A DNA stretch of 64,000 bases from Pseudomonas viridiflava (GTDB taxonomy: Bacteria; Pseudomonadota; Gammaproteobacteria; Pseudomonadales; Pseudomonadaceae). Shown here in pieces: positions 1-6,525 of the stretch. The notes under the pieces were generated by a model. It had not been told where the DNA came from. It did no database searches and was given only the letters and a program-made list of their open reading frames with translations. The translations under genes were made by a program, and so were the position numbers. Each line of letters starts with the position of its first letter. Positions within the stretch are counted from its first letter, which is position 1. The stretch spans positions 1 to 64,000 of the forward strand of contig NZ_UUON01000028.1 in assembly GCF_900590885.1 (NCBI RefSeq), written 5' to 3'.

Positions 1-314
1 ATCTACGACTGACAATTTAAAAGCTAGCGTGTAATCGCGCTGGCTCCGCCTTTTTCCCGTATCCATTGAATCCTCCTGAAGATCGGTCAGAAGGTGTAAA
101 CCTTATTCAGGACGGGACACGGCAATAAAAAAAGCCCCGATCATTCGGGGCTTTTTTTGTGGGAAAAATTAAACGACAAGTTCATCAATTTATAAACTCT
201 GTTTACTTGGTTTTAAAATACGAAGTATCGGGCTACAACTAAGCAAATACCTACACACCCAACTCAACGCATGGTTTATTTGATCTGTTTTTCCGGCCAG
301 TAAACTCCTCGTTT
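1..314. other. Gene-free leader before the first repressor gene
   Basis: No coding region is supported here. A plus-strand reading frame closes at bases 10-12 (TGA), so a gene entering from the left could end there, but too little is visible to name it. A strong hairpin terminator lies at 131-157. The remainder, roughly 165-314, is much more AT-rich than the genes around it and looks like the promoter region of the repressor gene at 315, with two short TAAAC/GTTTA dyads described separately. Confidence 0.6.
131..157. terminator. Rho-independent terminator
   Basis: AAAGCCCCGA (131-140) pairs perfectly with TCGGGGCTTT (145-154) around a TCAT loop, followed by a T run. The flanking A run on the left makes it usable in both directions. 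It would end whatever transcription unit enters from the left edge. Confidence 0.85.
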
Positions 315-315
315 A
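193..315 (+). promoter_or_regulatory. Candidate repressor operators (TAAAC/GTTTA dyads)
   Basis: Two similar dyads flank the AT-rich promoter region: TAAAC-TCT-GTTTA at 193-205 and TAAAC-TCCTC-GTTTA at 301-315, the second running into the start codon of the HTH/S24 gene. Repressors of this family usually bind their own promoter at paired dyads, so these may be autoregulatory operators. The different spacers (3 and 5 bases) weaken the case. Confidence 0.3.
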
Positions 316-1088
316 TGAATACATCAGGTGATCGCTTAAAAGCACTCTTACGGGAAGTTCATCTTTCCGCGTCCGACTTCGCCAAGAACCGTGGTGTCAC
401 GCCTCAACACGTGAACAACTGGTTCAAGCGCGGTGTACCCATGGGCCGACTCAACGAGATCGCAGAACTGCTGTGCATCTCCAGCCGTTGGCTGCGCACC
501 GGCGAAGGCCCAAAACACCCACCGGCCAACTTCCTGCTGGAAGGCCCGGAAACACGAAAAGGACTTCCAACGCTACGCGAAGCAACCGGCAAATACCTCA
601 CAGGCCCCGCCTGCAGCCCGGAAAAACTCGACGTGGAGATCCCTCTCCACGCTTCATTCACCTCCAGCGAACGCATCCGCGTCTCCGTGCACGCCCTCGA
701 AATTCTCAACGTAAACCCCGACCGCGCACTGGGCGCCTACATGGTCGACAACAGCATGACCGACATCATCCAGCAAGGCGCCACCCTCGCCGTTGACCAA
801 GGCCGCACCCAAATCACCGACGGCGAGATCTACGCCGTCGAACACGACGGCATGCTGCGCATCAAGTACCTCTACAACCGCCCGGGCGGCGGCTTGCGCA
901 TGCGCAGCCACAACGCAGGCGAACACCCGGACGAATACCTCACGCACGAACAGCGGTTCGAACAAAACTTCGAAATCGTGGGCTGGGTATTCTGGTGGTC
1001 CACCCTGAACAACCGCCGGCCGGTCCCGCTGGACGAACACCTGCTGGGCTGGGAAGGCTCTAAATCGGATCCGGAGGTGGGCATTTGA
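315..1088 (+). CDS. LexA/CI-like repressor: HTH domain plus S24 peptidase domain
   Basis: 257 aa. The N-terminal ~65 residues form a phage-repressor type helix-turn-helix (SASDFAKNRGVTPQHVNNWF), followed by a linker and an S24 (LexA/UmuD-type) domain from about residue 108 to 235. The expected Ser-Lys dyad is visible as Ser147 in VDNSMTDIIQQG and Lys184 in GMLRIKYLY. Such proteins (PrtR, CI) repress prophage, tailocin or stress genes and are inactivated by RecA-stimulated self-cleavage. No canonical Ala-Gly or Cys-Gly bond is seen in the linker, so cleavage may be lost or use another site. No phage structural genes follow, so its target is unknown. ATG start; no strong Shine-Dalgarno. A 52-codon ORF begins two bases after its stop. 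Confidence 0.85.
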   Translation: MNTSGDRLKALLREVHLSASDFAKNRGVTPQHVNNWFKRGVPMGRLNEIAELLCISSRWLRTGEGPKHPPANFLLEGPETRKGLPTLREATGKYLTGPACSPEKLDVEIPLHASFTSSERIRVSVHALEILNVNPDRALGAYMVDNSMTDIIQQGATLAVDQGRTQITDGEIYAVEHDGMLRIKYLYNRPGGGLRMRSHNAGEHPDEYLTHEQRFEQNFEIVGWVFWWSTLNNRRPVPLDEHLLGWEGSKSDPEVGI

Positions 1089-1089
1089 A

Positions 1090-1248
1090 ATGAATGTGGG
1101 TATCATGCGCCGCACATTTGGCAGGGGTAGCTTTGCGCTATCCACCCTGCTCGGCGATGCGGAGGAGTTCCCGCTGATGCCCCTACTATTCAGCCAGACG
1201 GTACGTTGGCTGAGCGATTTGAAGGCTGGTGAGGTTTACCAAAAATAA
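1090..1248 (+). CDS. Possible small protein downstream of the S24 repressor
   Basis: A 52-aa ORF opens two bases after the repressor stop and closes about 20 bases before a hairpin terminator, so it would be the second gene of a two-gene transcript. The product begins MNVGIMRRTFGRGSFALSTL and ends LSDLKAGEVYQK; an alternative start is ATG 1105. It has no signal peptide, membrane segment or motif that I recognise. The evidence for reality is only its tight spacing behind the repressor and the terminator behind it; it could be chance. Confidence 0.4.
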   Translation: MNVGIMRRTFGRGSFALSTLLGDAEEFPLMPLLFSQTVRWLSDLKAGEVYQK

Positions 1249-1266
1249 GCTGAACCAGTCCCCGAG

Positions 1267-1290
1267 AAGCCGGCCACAAGCCGGCTTTTT
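1267..1290 (+). terminator. Rho-independent terminator
   Basis: AAGCCGG (1267-1273) pairs with CCGGCTT (1281-1287) and is followed by TTTTT. It closes the repressor transcript and would lie just beyond the stop of the minus-strand gene at 1348. Confidence 0.8.
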
Positions 1291-1347
1291 AATGCCTGCA
1301 AGAATGTCAGTGGGCGGCCTATCGACCTGCCCACCGATCAAATCGTG

Positions 1348-1575
1348 TTATGCAGCCTTCTGGCACTCCACCGCCCGATCCGCCACCAGCTTCGCCATTT
1401 CCACCAGATGCATCACCGCCCTCTGCGGCGCACCCAATGGCTCATCGAGCACTTGCGACGTCGCCACTGCGCATTGCAGCAGCTCAGCCACACGCACCCA
1501 GGCGTCTTCAAAGCTCAGTTCTTCATTGACGGTGAATGGGCTGGGGGCACGCGAATCCGAAACAAACTTATCCAT
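1348..1575 (-). CDS. DUF6124 family protein
   Basis: 75 aa, a small soluble helical protein starting MDKFVSDSRAPSPFTVNEEL. The layout (short N-terminal segment, then FEDAWVRVAELLQCAVATSQ and a C-terminal helix with MVEMAK-like sequence) matches the small DUF6124 proteins common in Pseudomonas genomes, often in several copies. Function is unknown. The ATG has a good Shine-Dalgarno (GGAG, 7 bases upstream on the minus strand). It stands alone, convergent with the repressor transcript and divergent from the hydrolase at 2024. The family assignment is from memory of the sequence pattern. Confidence 0.75.
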   Translation of the reverse strand: MDKFVSDSRAPSPFTVNEELSFEDAWVRVAELLQCAVATSQVLDEPLGAPQRAVMHLVEMAKLVADRAVECQKAA

Positions 1576-2023
1576 AGCAAAACTCCAATCGATAATTTGG
1601 AGCTGCCATTTCCCGCGACTAAACGAAAGGCGGCAGCTGTACGCAGGTTAGTCGACCGGTCGATTGGGAACCCGGCGCACCCGAAGGTGCCCTGCGCACA
1701 GCCACCATAAGATGCAGGCGAAGGAGTGCCTGACTCATGAATTGCTTATGCGCCAATCGAATCCGGGCGACTAAACCCGATCACTGAATAAGCAGTGACG
1801 ATCCGCAGCCTAGTCGCGGGATTTTGCTGGCGCAAGCGGCTGGGATTCTCTAGGAAACGTCCTGCAAATGAAAGCGACCGGTACTGCTGGCCACTCAAGC
1901 ATTGTCGCGTTTGAGTTGACGGTATTACACGTATCAGCCGATTTATCCCTTTCAGTCCACCCATTAATCTGTGCCCATGTTGAACGCAACGCCAAACCCA
2001 CTTAAACAAAAAAGGATTCAACC
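1576..2023. promoter_or_regulatory. 448-base intergenic region with a 12-bp palindrome
   Basis: No supported gene. The region separates divergent genes (DUF6124 on minus, hydrolase on plus) and must hold both promoters. A perfect 12-bp palindrome TCGACCGGTCGA lies at 1652-1663, a size and symmetry typical of TetR-type operators. The Shine-Dalgarno of the downstream gene is AAAGGA at about 2010-2015. Confidence 0.4.
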
Positions 2024-2656
2024 ATGAGCACTTCAACTTACAACCGCTTGAACAAAGACGACGCCATCGTGCTGCTGGTCGACCACCAGACCGGCCTGAT
2101 CTCCCTGGTGCAGGACTTCTCGCCCAACGAGTTCAAGAACAACGTGCTGGCCCTGGCCGACCTGGCCAAGTTCTTCAACTTGCCGACCATCCTCACCACC
2201 AGTTTCGAGCAAGGCCCCAACGGCCCGATCGTGCCGGAACTGAAAGAGATGTTCCCGGACGCGCCGTACATCGCCCGCCCTGGCCAGATCAACGCCTGGG
2301 ACAACGAAGACTTCGTCAAGGCGATCAAGGCTACCGGCCGCAAGCAAATCATCATCGCCGGTGTGGTCACGGATGTGTGCGTAGCGTTCCCGACACTGTC
2401 GGCGCTGGCAGAAGGGTTTGATGTGTTTGTGGTCACCGATGCGTCGGGCACTTTCAACACCACGGTGCAGCAGGCGGCGTGGAACCGCATGACGCAAGCC
2501 GGCGCGCAGTTGATGAACTGGTTCTCGGTAGCGTGCGAGTTGCAGGGTGACTGGCGCAACGATATCGAAGGCCTGGGCAACCTGTTGTCCCAGCGCATTC
2601 CCAACTACCGCAACTTGATGAATGGTTACTCGGCGCTGTCGGCGCGTAAGGACTGA
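2024..2656 (+). CDS. ycaC: YcaC-like cysteine hydrolase (isochorismatase superfamily)
   Basis: 210 aa, close to full-length E. coli YcaC. The nucleophile is Cys119 in GVVTDVCVAFPT; the catalytic Asp20 sits in LLVDHQTGL. The cis-peptide region and the ACELQGDWRNDIEGL tail are YcaC-like. YcaC is an octameric hydrolase of unknown physiological substrate; isochorismate hydrolysis is not implied. Start ATG has AAAGGA upstream. It is monocistronic, followed by a modest hairpin at 2676-2699 and by a convergent kinase gene. In Pseudomonas such genes are frequently induced by stress, but nothing here shows the regulator. Confidence 0.88.
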   Translation: MSTSTYNRLNKDDAIVLLVDHQTGLISLVQDFSPNEFKNNVLALADLAKFFNLPTILTTSFEQGPNGPIVPELKEMFPDAPYIARPGQINAWDNEDFVKAIKATGRKQIIIAGVVTDVCVAFPTLSALAEGFDVFVVTDASGTFNTTVQQAAWNRMTQAGAQLMNWFSVACELQGDWRNDIEGLGNLLSQRIPNYRNLMNGYSALSARKD

Positions 2657-2675
2657 ATCACCTGCCGCTAACCCC

Positions 2676-2702
2676 AAGCCTGCCCTGAAAAGCAGGCTTT
2701 CG
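2676..2702 (+). terminator. Probable terminator of the ycaC-like gene
   Basis: AAGCCTGC (2676-2683) pairs with GCAGGCTT (2692-2699); the T run is only TTT, so termination may be partial. It sits between convergent genes. Confidence 0.6.
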
Positions 2703-2707
2703 GCGTG

Positions 2708-4027
2708 TCAGCCATTAGCCAGGTTGGGGTCGATACGGCCAAGGGCGCGCAGATAGAGGTTCATGGTGGTGCCGGCGCCTGGCGCAGTTTGTACTTTGAC
2801 CGTGCCGCCTGCACGTTGGGCGAATTCCAGCACCTGGGACAACCCAAGGCCTGTGCCTTTGCCCGCGCATTTGGTGGTGAAGAACGGCTCGAAGACCTTG
2901 GCGGCCAACGCCTCGGGCATTCCCGGGCCGTTGTCGGTGATGCTCAGCAGCAGGTAATTGCCAGCGGCCAGCGCTTCGTCCTGCTCGACGCTGACCAGCC
3001 GCGAGCTGATGTGCACGCGGCCACTGCCGCCCAGCGCATCACGGGCGTTGGCCAGCAGGTTGATGACCGCAGCGCTCAGCTGCGCCTCTTCGCACAACAC
3101 GCCGGTACCGGCGGCCGCCAGGTCGAGGGAGAGTTCGACGCCGCCCGCGACGGTGCGTAGCAGCACGTCGCGCATGCTGTCGAGGCGCTCGTTGACGTCG
3201 ATGCACATCAAGTTGGGGCTGTCGTGGCGCACGCTGGCCAGCAGGTGGTTAACCAGCAACCGGCCTTGATCCACCGCCTGCAGGCCCGCATCGCTGAAAC
3301 GCTCGACGTCCTCGGGCCGACGCGCGCGCAATCGCACCATTTGCAAACTGGCACTCAAGGCTTGCAGCAGGTTGTTGAAGTCGTGGGCGATGCTGGCCGC
3401 AACCATCCCAAGCGACGAAACGCGCTTGGCATGATGCATGAATTGTTCGGCCTGGCGCCCCAGCTCCTGGGCTTGGGCGAGTTCGTTTTCCAGGCGGCGG
3501 GCGCGCAACTCGCGTTGTTCGCTGAGCAGGCGTAATTGCAGCAATGCGGCGGTCTGCCGGGCCAGCGCCAGCAGCGCATTGTGTTGCGCCACCGTCAGCG
3601 TGCGGGCCCGAGTGTCGATGACGCAGACCGTGCCCAATGCAAACCCACGATCATCGCGAATCGGCGCACCCGCGTAAAAGCGGATGTACGGTGGCCCCAG
3701 CACCAGCGCGCTGTGCTCGAAACGCGAGTCCAGAGTGGCGTCCTCAACCACCAGCACCTCATCGGGTGACAGGATGGCGTGTGCGCAAAATGCCAGGTCG
3801 CGGTGCGTCTCACGTACGTCCAGACCGATGCAGGCCTTGAACCACTGGCGGTCTTTGTCCACCAGCGACACCAGCGCAATCGGCACGTCGCACAGGCTGG
3901 TTGCCAGCAACACAATGTCATCGAAACCCGGTTCTGGGGTGCTGTCCAGAATGCCCAGGTGTTCCAGGGACCGGAGGCGCTCTTGCTCATTGGCGGGGAG
4001 CGGGGCAGGAACATGAGGCATCTGCAT
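2708..4027 (-). CDS. Soluble GAF-domain sensor histidine kinase
   Basis: 439 aa. An N-terminal GAF domain spans about residues 20-165, a coiled-coil linker follows (~166-200), then a dimerisation domain with the phospho-acceptor His215 in SIAHDFNN, and a HATPase domain with N box NLLANARDAL (324-333), G1 box DNGPGM (366-371), F box EPFFTTK (381-387) and G2 box GKGTGLGLS (390-398). The H-box form AHDFNN is that of the HPK4-like group. There is no membrane segment, so it senses an intracellular signal or ligand, perhaps redox or a small molecule. No receiver domain and no response regulator gene is adjacent, so it is an orphan kinase here. Confidence 0.9.
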   Translation of the reverse strand: MQMPHVPAPLPANEQERLRSLEHLGILDSTPEPGFDDIVLLATSLCDVPIALVSLVDKDRQWFKACIGLDVRETHRDLAFCAHAILSPDEVLVVEDATLDSRFEHSALVLGPPYIRFYAGAPIRDDRGFALGTVCVIDTRARTLTVAQHNALLALARQTAALLQLRLLSEQRELRARRLENELAQAQELGRQAEQFMHHAKRVSSLGMVAASIAHDFNNLLQALSASLQMVRLRARRPEDVERFSDAGLQAVDQGRLLVNHLLASVRHDSPNLMCIDVNERLDSMRDVLLRTVAGGVELSLDLAAAGTGVLCEEAQLSAAVINLLANARDALGGSGRVHISSRLVSVEQDEALAAGNYLLLSITDNGPGMPEALAAKVFEPFFTTKCAGKGTGLGLSQVLEFAQRAGGTVKVQTAPGAGTTMNLYLRALGRIDPNLANG

Positions 4028-4206
4028 ACGTCGCGGTCTGATCCAGGGAAAATGATGATGCGTGGGGAACAGCAGCGCAGCAAGGTAAATGAAGAAAACC
4101 TTAATACCGTGCGTCTTTTAGGCAACACCAAGGACTGATTGTGGTTTTTTTGACGTTTCGGCGCTGATCGGTGCGTATGAGGCAGTGGGTTAGAAGCACT
4201 AGGCCA

Positions 4207-5289
4207 TTATTCGTTCCCAGCCTCGGTGACTGACGTCTTCCTTTGCACGCAAGCATGATCACCGGCCAGCTCACGCTCGATCTGTTCAATGCTGGGCAAG
4301 CTGGTTTGCAGCTCCGCCGGCAACGACTCCACCAGTTGATATTCCGCCACACCGATGGGCCGGTTGTTATCGCGTAGCGCGTACTCGGCCACCACTTCAT
4401 TTTTGCTCTTGCACAACAACAGGCCAATGGTCGGGCCGTCCTGAGGGTGTTTGAGCTGGGCATCCACGGCCGCCAGGTAGAAACTCAATTTACCCAGATG
4501 CTCGGGCTTGAACTTGCCGGCCTTGAGTTCAATCACCACGTAGCAACGCAGCTTCACGTGATAGAACAACAGGTCGACGAAGAACTCGTCCCCGCCTACG
4601 TCCAGCAGCACCTGCTGGCCGACGAAAGCGAAGCCCGCGCCCAACTCCAATAAGAAGTCGGTGACGTGCTTGATCAAGGCGTTTTCGATATCGCGCTCTT
4701 GCGCATCCAGGCCCAGGCTGAGGAAGTCAAAGCGGTAAGGGTCTTTGAGGGATTCACGTGCGAGGTCGGATTGCGGCTTGGGCAGATGGCTTTCAAAATT
4801 GCTCACCGCCTTGCCACTGCGCTCCAACAGGCGGTTTTCGATTTGCATCACCAGCGTGTTGCGCGACCAGCTGTGCTCGATTGCCTGGGCGACGTACCAG
4901 CGGCGGGTTTCAGGGCCCGGAAGCTTATCCAGCAACGCCACTTGGTGATACCACGGCAATTGTGCAAGCACCTCTTGCACAAATTCCATGTCAGGCCACG
5001 CCTCGGCAAAAGCCCGCATGTATTTGAGGTTGCGCGGTGAAAACCCCTTCATCCTGGGAAACGCCCCACGCAAATCCTGCGCAAGGCGATCAATCACCTT
5101 GCTCCCCCAGCCCTGCGCAGCCTGGCGGGTGAGGATATCGTGACCAATCTGCCAATAAAGCAGCACCAATTCGCGGTTCACCGCCAACGTCGCGCGCTGT
5201 TGCGCCGTGTGAATACGGCCTTTCAGGTCACTCAGCCAGTCGCTGTAACCTGCGGGGGGTTTGGTCAAGCCTATAGAGGTTTCGCTCAT
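4207..5289 (-). CDS. yhcG: YhcG-family PDDEXK nuclease (DUF1016)
   Basis: 360 aa, full length for the family. The N-terminal half (to about residue 165) is the DUF1016_N winged-helix-like region, including WGSKVIDRLAQDL and GFSPRNLKYMRAF. The C-terminal half carries a PDDEXK nuclease core: Glu201, Asp239 in GDEFFVDLLFYH, then Glu254-Leu-Lys256 in VVIELKAGKFKPEH. These are the metal-binding and catalytic positions expected for an active enzyme. YhcG proteins are predicted structure- or methylation-related nucleases often found beside restriction-modification genes; none is adjacent here. The start codon is ATG with a weak Shine-Dalgarno. No partner gene is evident. Confidence 0.88.
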   Translation of the reverse strand: MSETSIGLTKPPAGYSDWLSDLKGRIHTAQQRATLAVNRELVLLYWQIGHDILTRQAAQGWGSKVIDRLAQDLRGAFPRMKGFSPRNLKYMRAFAEAWPDMEFVQEVLAQLPWYHQVALLDKLPGPETRRWYVAQAIEHSWSRNTLVMQIENRLLERSGKAVSNFESHLPKPQSDLARESLKDPYRFDFLSLGLDAQERDIENALIKHVTDFLLELGAGFAFVGQQVLLDVGGDEFFVDLLFYHVKLRCYVVIELKAGKFKPEHLGKLSFYLAAVDAQLKHPQDGPTIGLLLCKSKNEVVAEYALRDNNRPIGVAEYQLVESLPAELQTSLPSIEQIERELAGDHACVQRKTSVTEAGNE

Positions 5290-5477
5290 GCCTGTTTACT
5301 CGTAAGTTTTCAGCAGGCTAGACAGGGACCCAGACTGTCACAAGGCGTCAAGCGTGATACAGGAAGGGCCTCGCACACCTTACAGAAACGTCCTGCTGGC
5401 GAGTTGCAACCTATCCCCTTGACTCTCCCCCATACAGCACCCCCTACCCTGAAAGCCCCCTTTTCAGGCCCCGCCCC

Positions 5478-6122
5478 ATGACCCAACGCATCCTCGTCAT
5501 CCTCGGCCACCCGTCCGCCTCCAGCTTCTGTTCGGCCCTTGCCGACGCCTACACCCACGCCGCCAAAACCGCAGGTCATGAGGTGCGTTTCCTAAGATTG
5601 GGAGACCTCAATTTCGATCCAACCCTCCACCATGGCTACACCCAGGTGCAGCCCCTGGAGCCCGACCTGTTCAGCGCTCAATCCGACATCCTGTGGGCCA
5701 GCCATCTGACATTCGTGTTCCCGATCTGGTGGGGCGGCATCCCGGCGTTGATGAAGGGCTTTATCGACCGCATTTTCCTACCCGGCTTTGCCTTTAAATA
5801 CCGTGCAGGCAAGGCATTCCCCGACAAGCTGCTACACGGCCGAACCGCACACTTGTTGGTGACCCTGGACACGCCGCCGTGGTATTACCGCTGGTTCTAC
5901 CGTATGCCGGGCGTGCATCAGATGCGCAAGACCACCTTGGCGTTTTGCGGCATCAAGCCGACCAAGACATTACTGCTCGGCCCCGTACTCAACTCAACGG
6001 CAGCACAGCGGGCCAAGTGGCTGAAACAAGCCGGCGCACTATTGGGAAAAGGGAGTTTTCATGTACATCGGCAAAGCCGCGCAATTGTCGGGCACGACCA
6101 TCAAGGCAATTCGTCACTATGA
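5478..6122 (+). CDS. NAD(P)H-dependent flavoprotein oxidoreductase (KefF/MdaB-like)
   Basis: 214 aa with a flavodoxin-like fold of the NAD(P)H:quinone reductase family: phosphate-binding start LVILGHPSASSFCSALADAY, the FPIWWGGIPALMKGFIDR flavin-contact segment, and a C-terminal LNSTAAQRAKWLKQ helix. It probably reduces quinones or similar electrophiles with FMN or FAD. Its last 62 bases overlap the start of the MerR gene at 6061, so the final ~20 residues are read from DNA that also encodes the MerR N-terminus in another frame. That tail makes it somewhat longer than typical family members. The arrangement suggests translational coupling with its probable regulator. Confidence 0.85.
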   Translation: MTQRILVILGHPSASSFCSALADAYTHAAKTAGHEVRFLRLGDLNFDPTLHHGYTQVQPLEPDLFSAQSDILWASHLTFVFPIWWGGIPALMKGFIDRIFLPGFAFKYRAGKAFPDKLLHGRTAHLLVTLDTPPWYYRWFYRMPGVHQMRKTTLAFCGIKPTKTLLLGPVLNSTAAQRAKWLKQAGALLGKGSFHVHRQSRAIVGHDHQGNSSL

Positions 6123-6441
6123 AGCCATTGGGCTGATGCCAGCGCCGCAGCGCCAGGGCCAGTACCGGGTCTATTCCGAGCAGAGCGTCGAGCGGCTGAT
6201 GTTTATCAAATGCGCGCAGCATTTGGGGTTCAAGCTCAAGGAACTGCAGGAGATCCTTAGAGACCATCACGGCGATGAATTACCTTGGAACCGAGCAGAT
6301 GAGGCGATCGCCAACAAAAAACACCAGTTGGCGGTGCAGATCACTGCATTGCAAAAAGTGCAGGCAGGCCTGCTTGAGTTCGAAACCCAGTTAAAAGACG
6401 CCCAATGGCAATGCTCTCAATCCGCGGCTACGCCCTCATGA
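6061..6441 (+). CDS. MerR-family transcriptional regulator
   Basis: 126 aa. The N-terminal winged helix (MYIGKAAQLSGTTIKAIRHY, then EAIGLMPAPQR and YRVYSEQSVERLMFIK) is characteristic of MerR proteins; a coiled-coil dimerisation helix follows at about residues 80-115. The C-terminus lacks clustered cysteines, so it is probably not a metal sensor and may respond to an organic or redox signal. A good Shine-Dalgarno (GGGAG) precedes the ATG, inside the coding sequence of the upstream reductase with which it overlaps by 62 bases. The likely target is the reductase promoter upstream of 5478, by analogy with MerR regulators encoded with their target gene. Confidence 0.88.
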   Translation: MYIGKAAQLSGTTIKAIRHYEAIGLMPAPQRQGQYRVYSEQSVERLMFIKCAQHLGFKLKELQEILRDHHGDELPWNRADEAIANKKHQLAVQITALQKVQAGLLEFETQLKDAQWQCSQSAATPS

Positions 6442-6449
6442 GTGGACGA

Positions 6450-6512
6450 TGAGCCGAATAGACGCCACAATCGGCTCACTATATGAGCCGAATAACCCCT
6501 TTATTCGGCTCA
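6450..6512 (+). promoter_or_regulatory. Four-half-site operator array upstream of fic
   Basis: Four 12-bp half-sites alternate in orientation with exactly 5 bases between each: TGAGCCGAATAG (6450-6461), ACAATCGGCTCA (6467-6478), TGAGCCGAATAA (6484-6495) and TTATTCGGCTCA (6501-6512). Sites 3 and 4 are perfect inverted copies; site 2 is the most diverged. Start-to-start spacing is 17 bp throughout. The array fills the gap between the merR stop and the fic start codon (6526). A winged-helix protein binding as a dimer of dimers would fit; the Fic protein itself has a C-terminal winged helix and is the obvious candidate. Confidence 0.7.
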
Positions 6513-6525
6513 CGCACCCAGGCAT

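Noticed and set aside
315..1248. Prophage or tailocin cluster starting with the S24 repressor
   Set aside because: No lysis, tail, capsid, integrase or attachment-site sequence is present downstream; the repressor stands alone.
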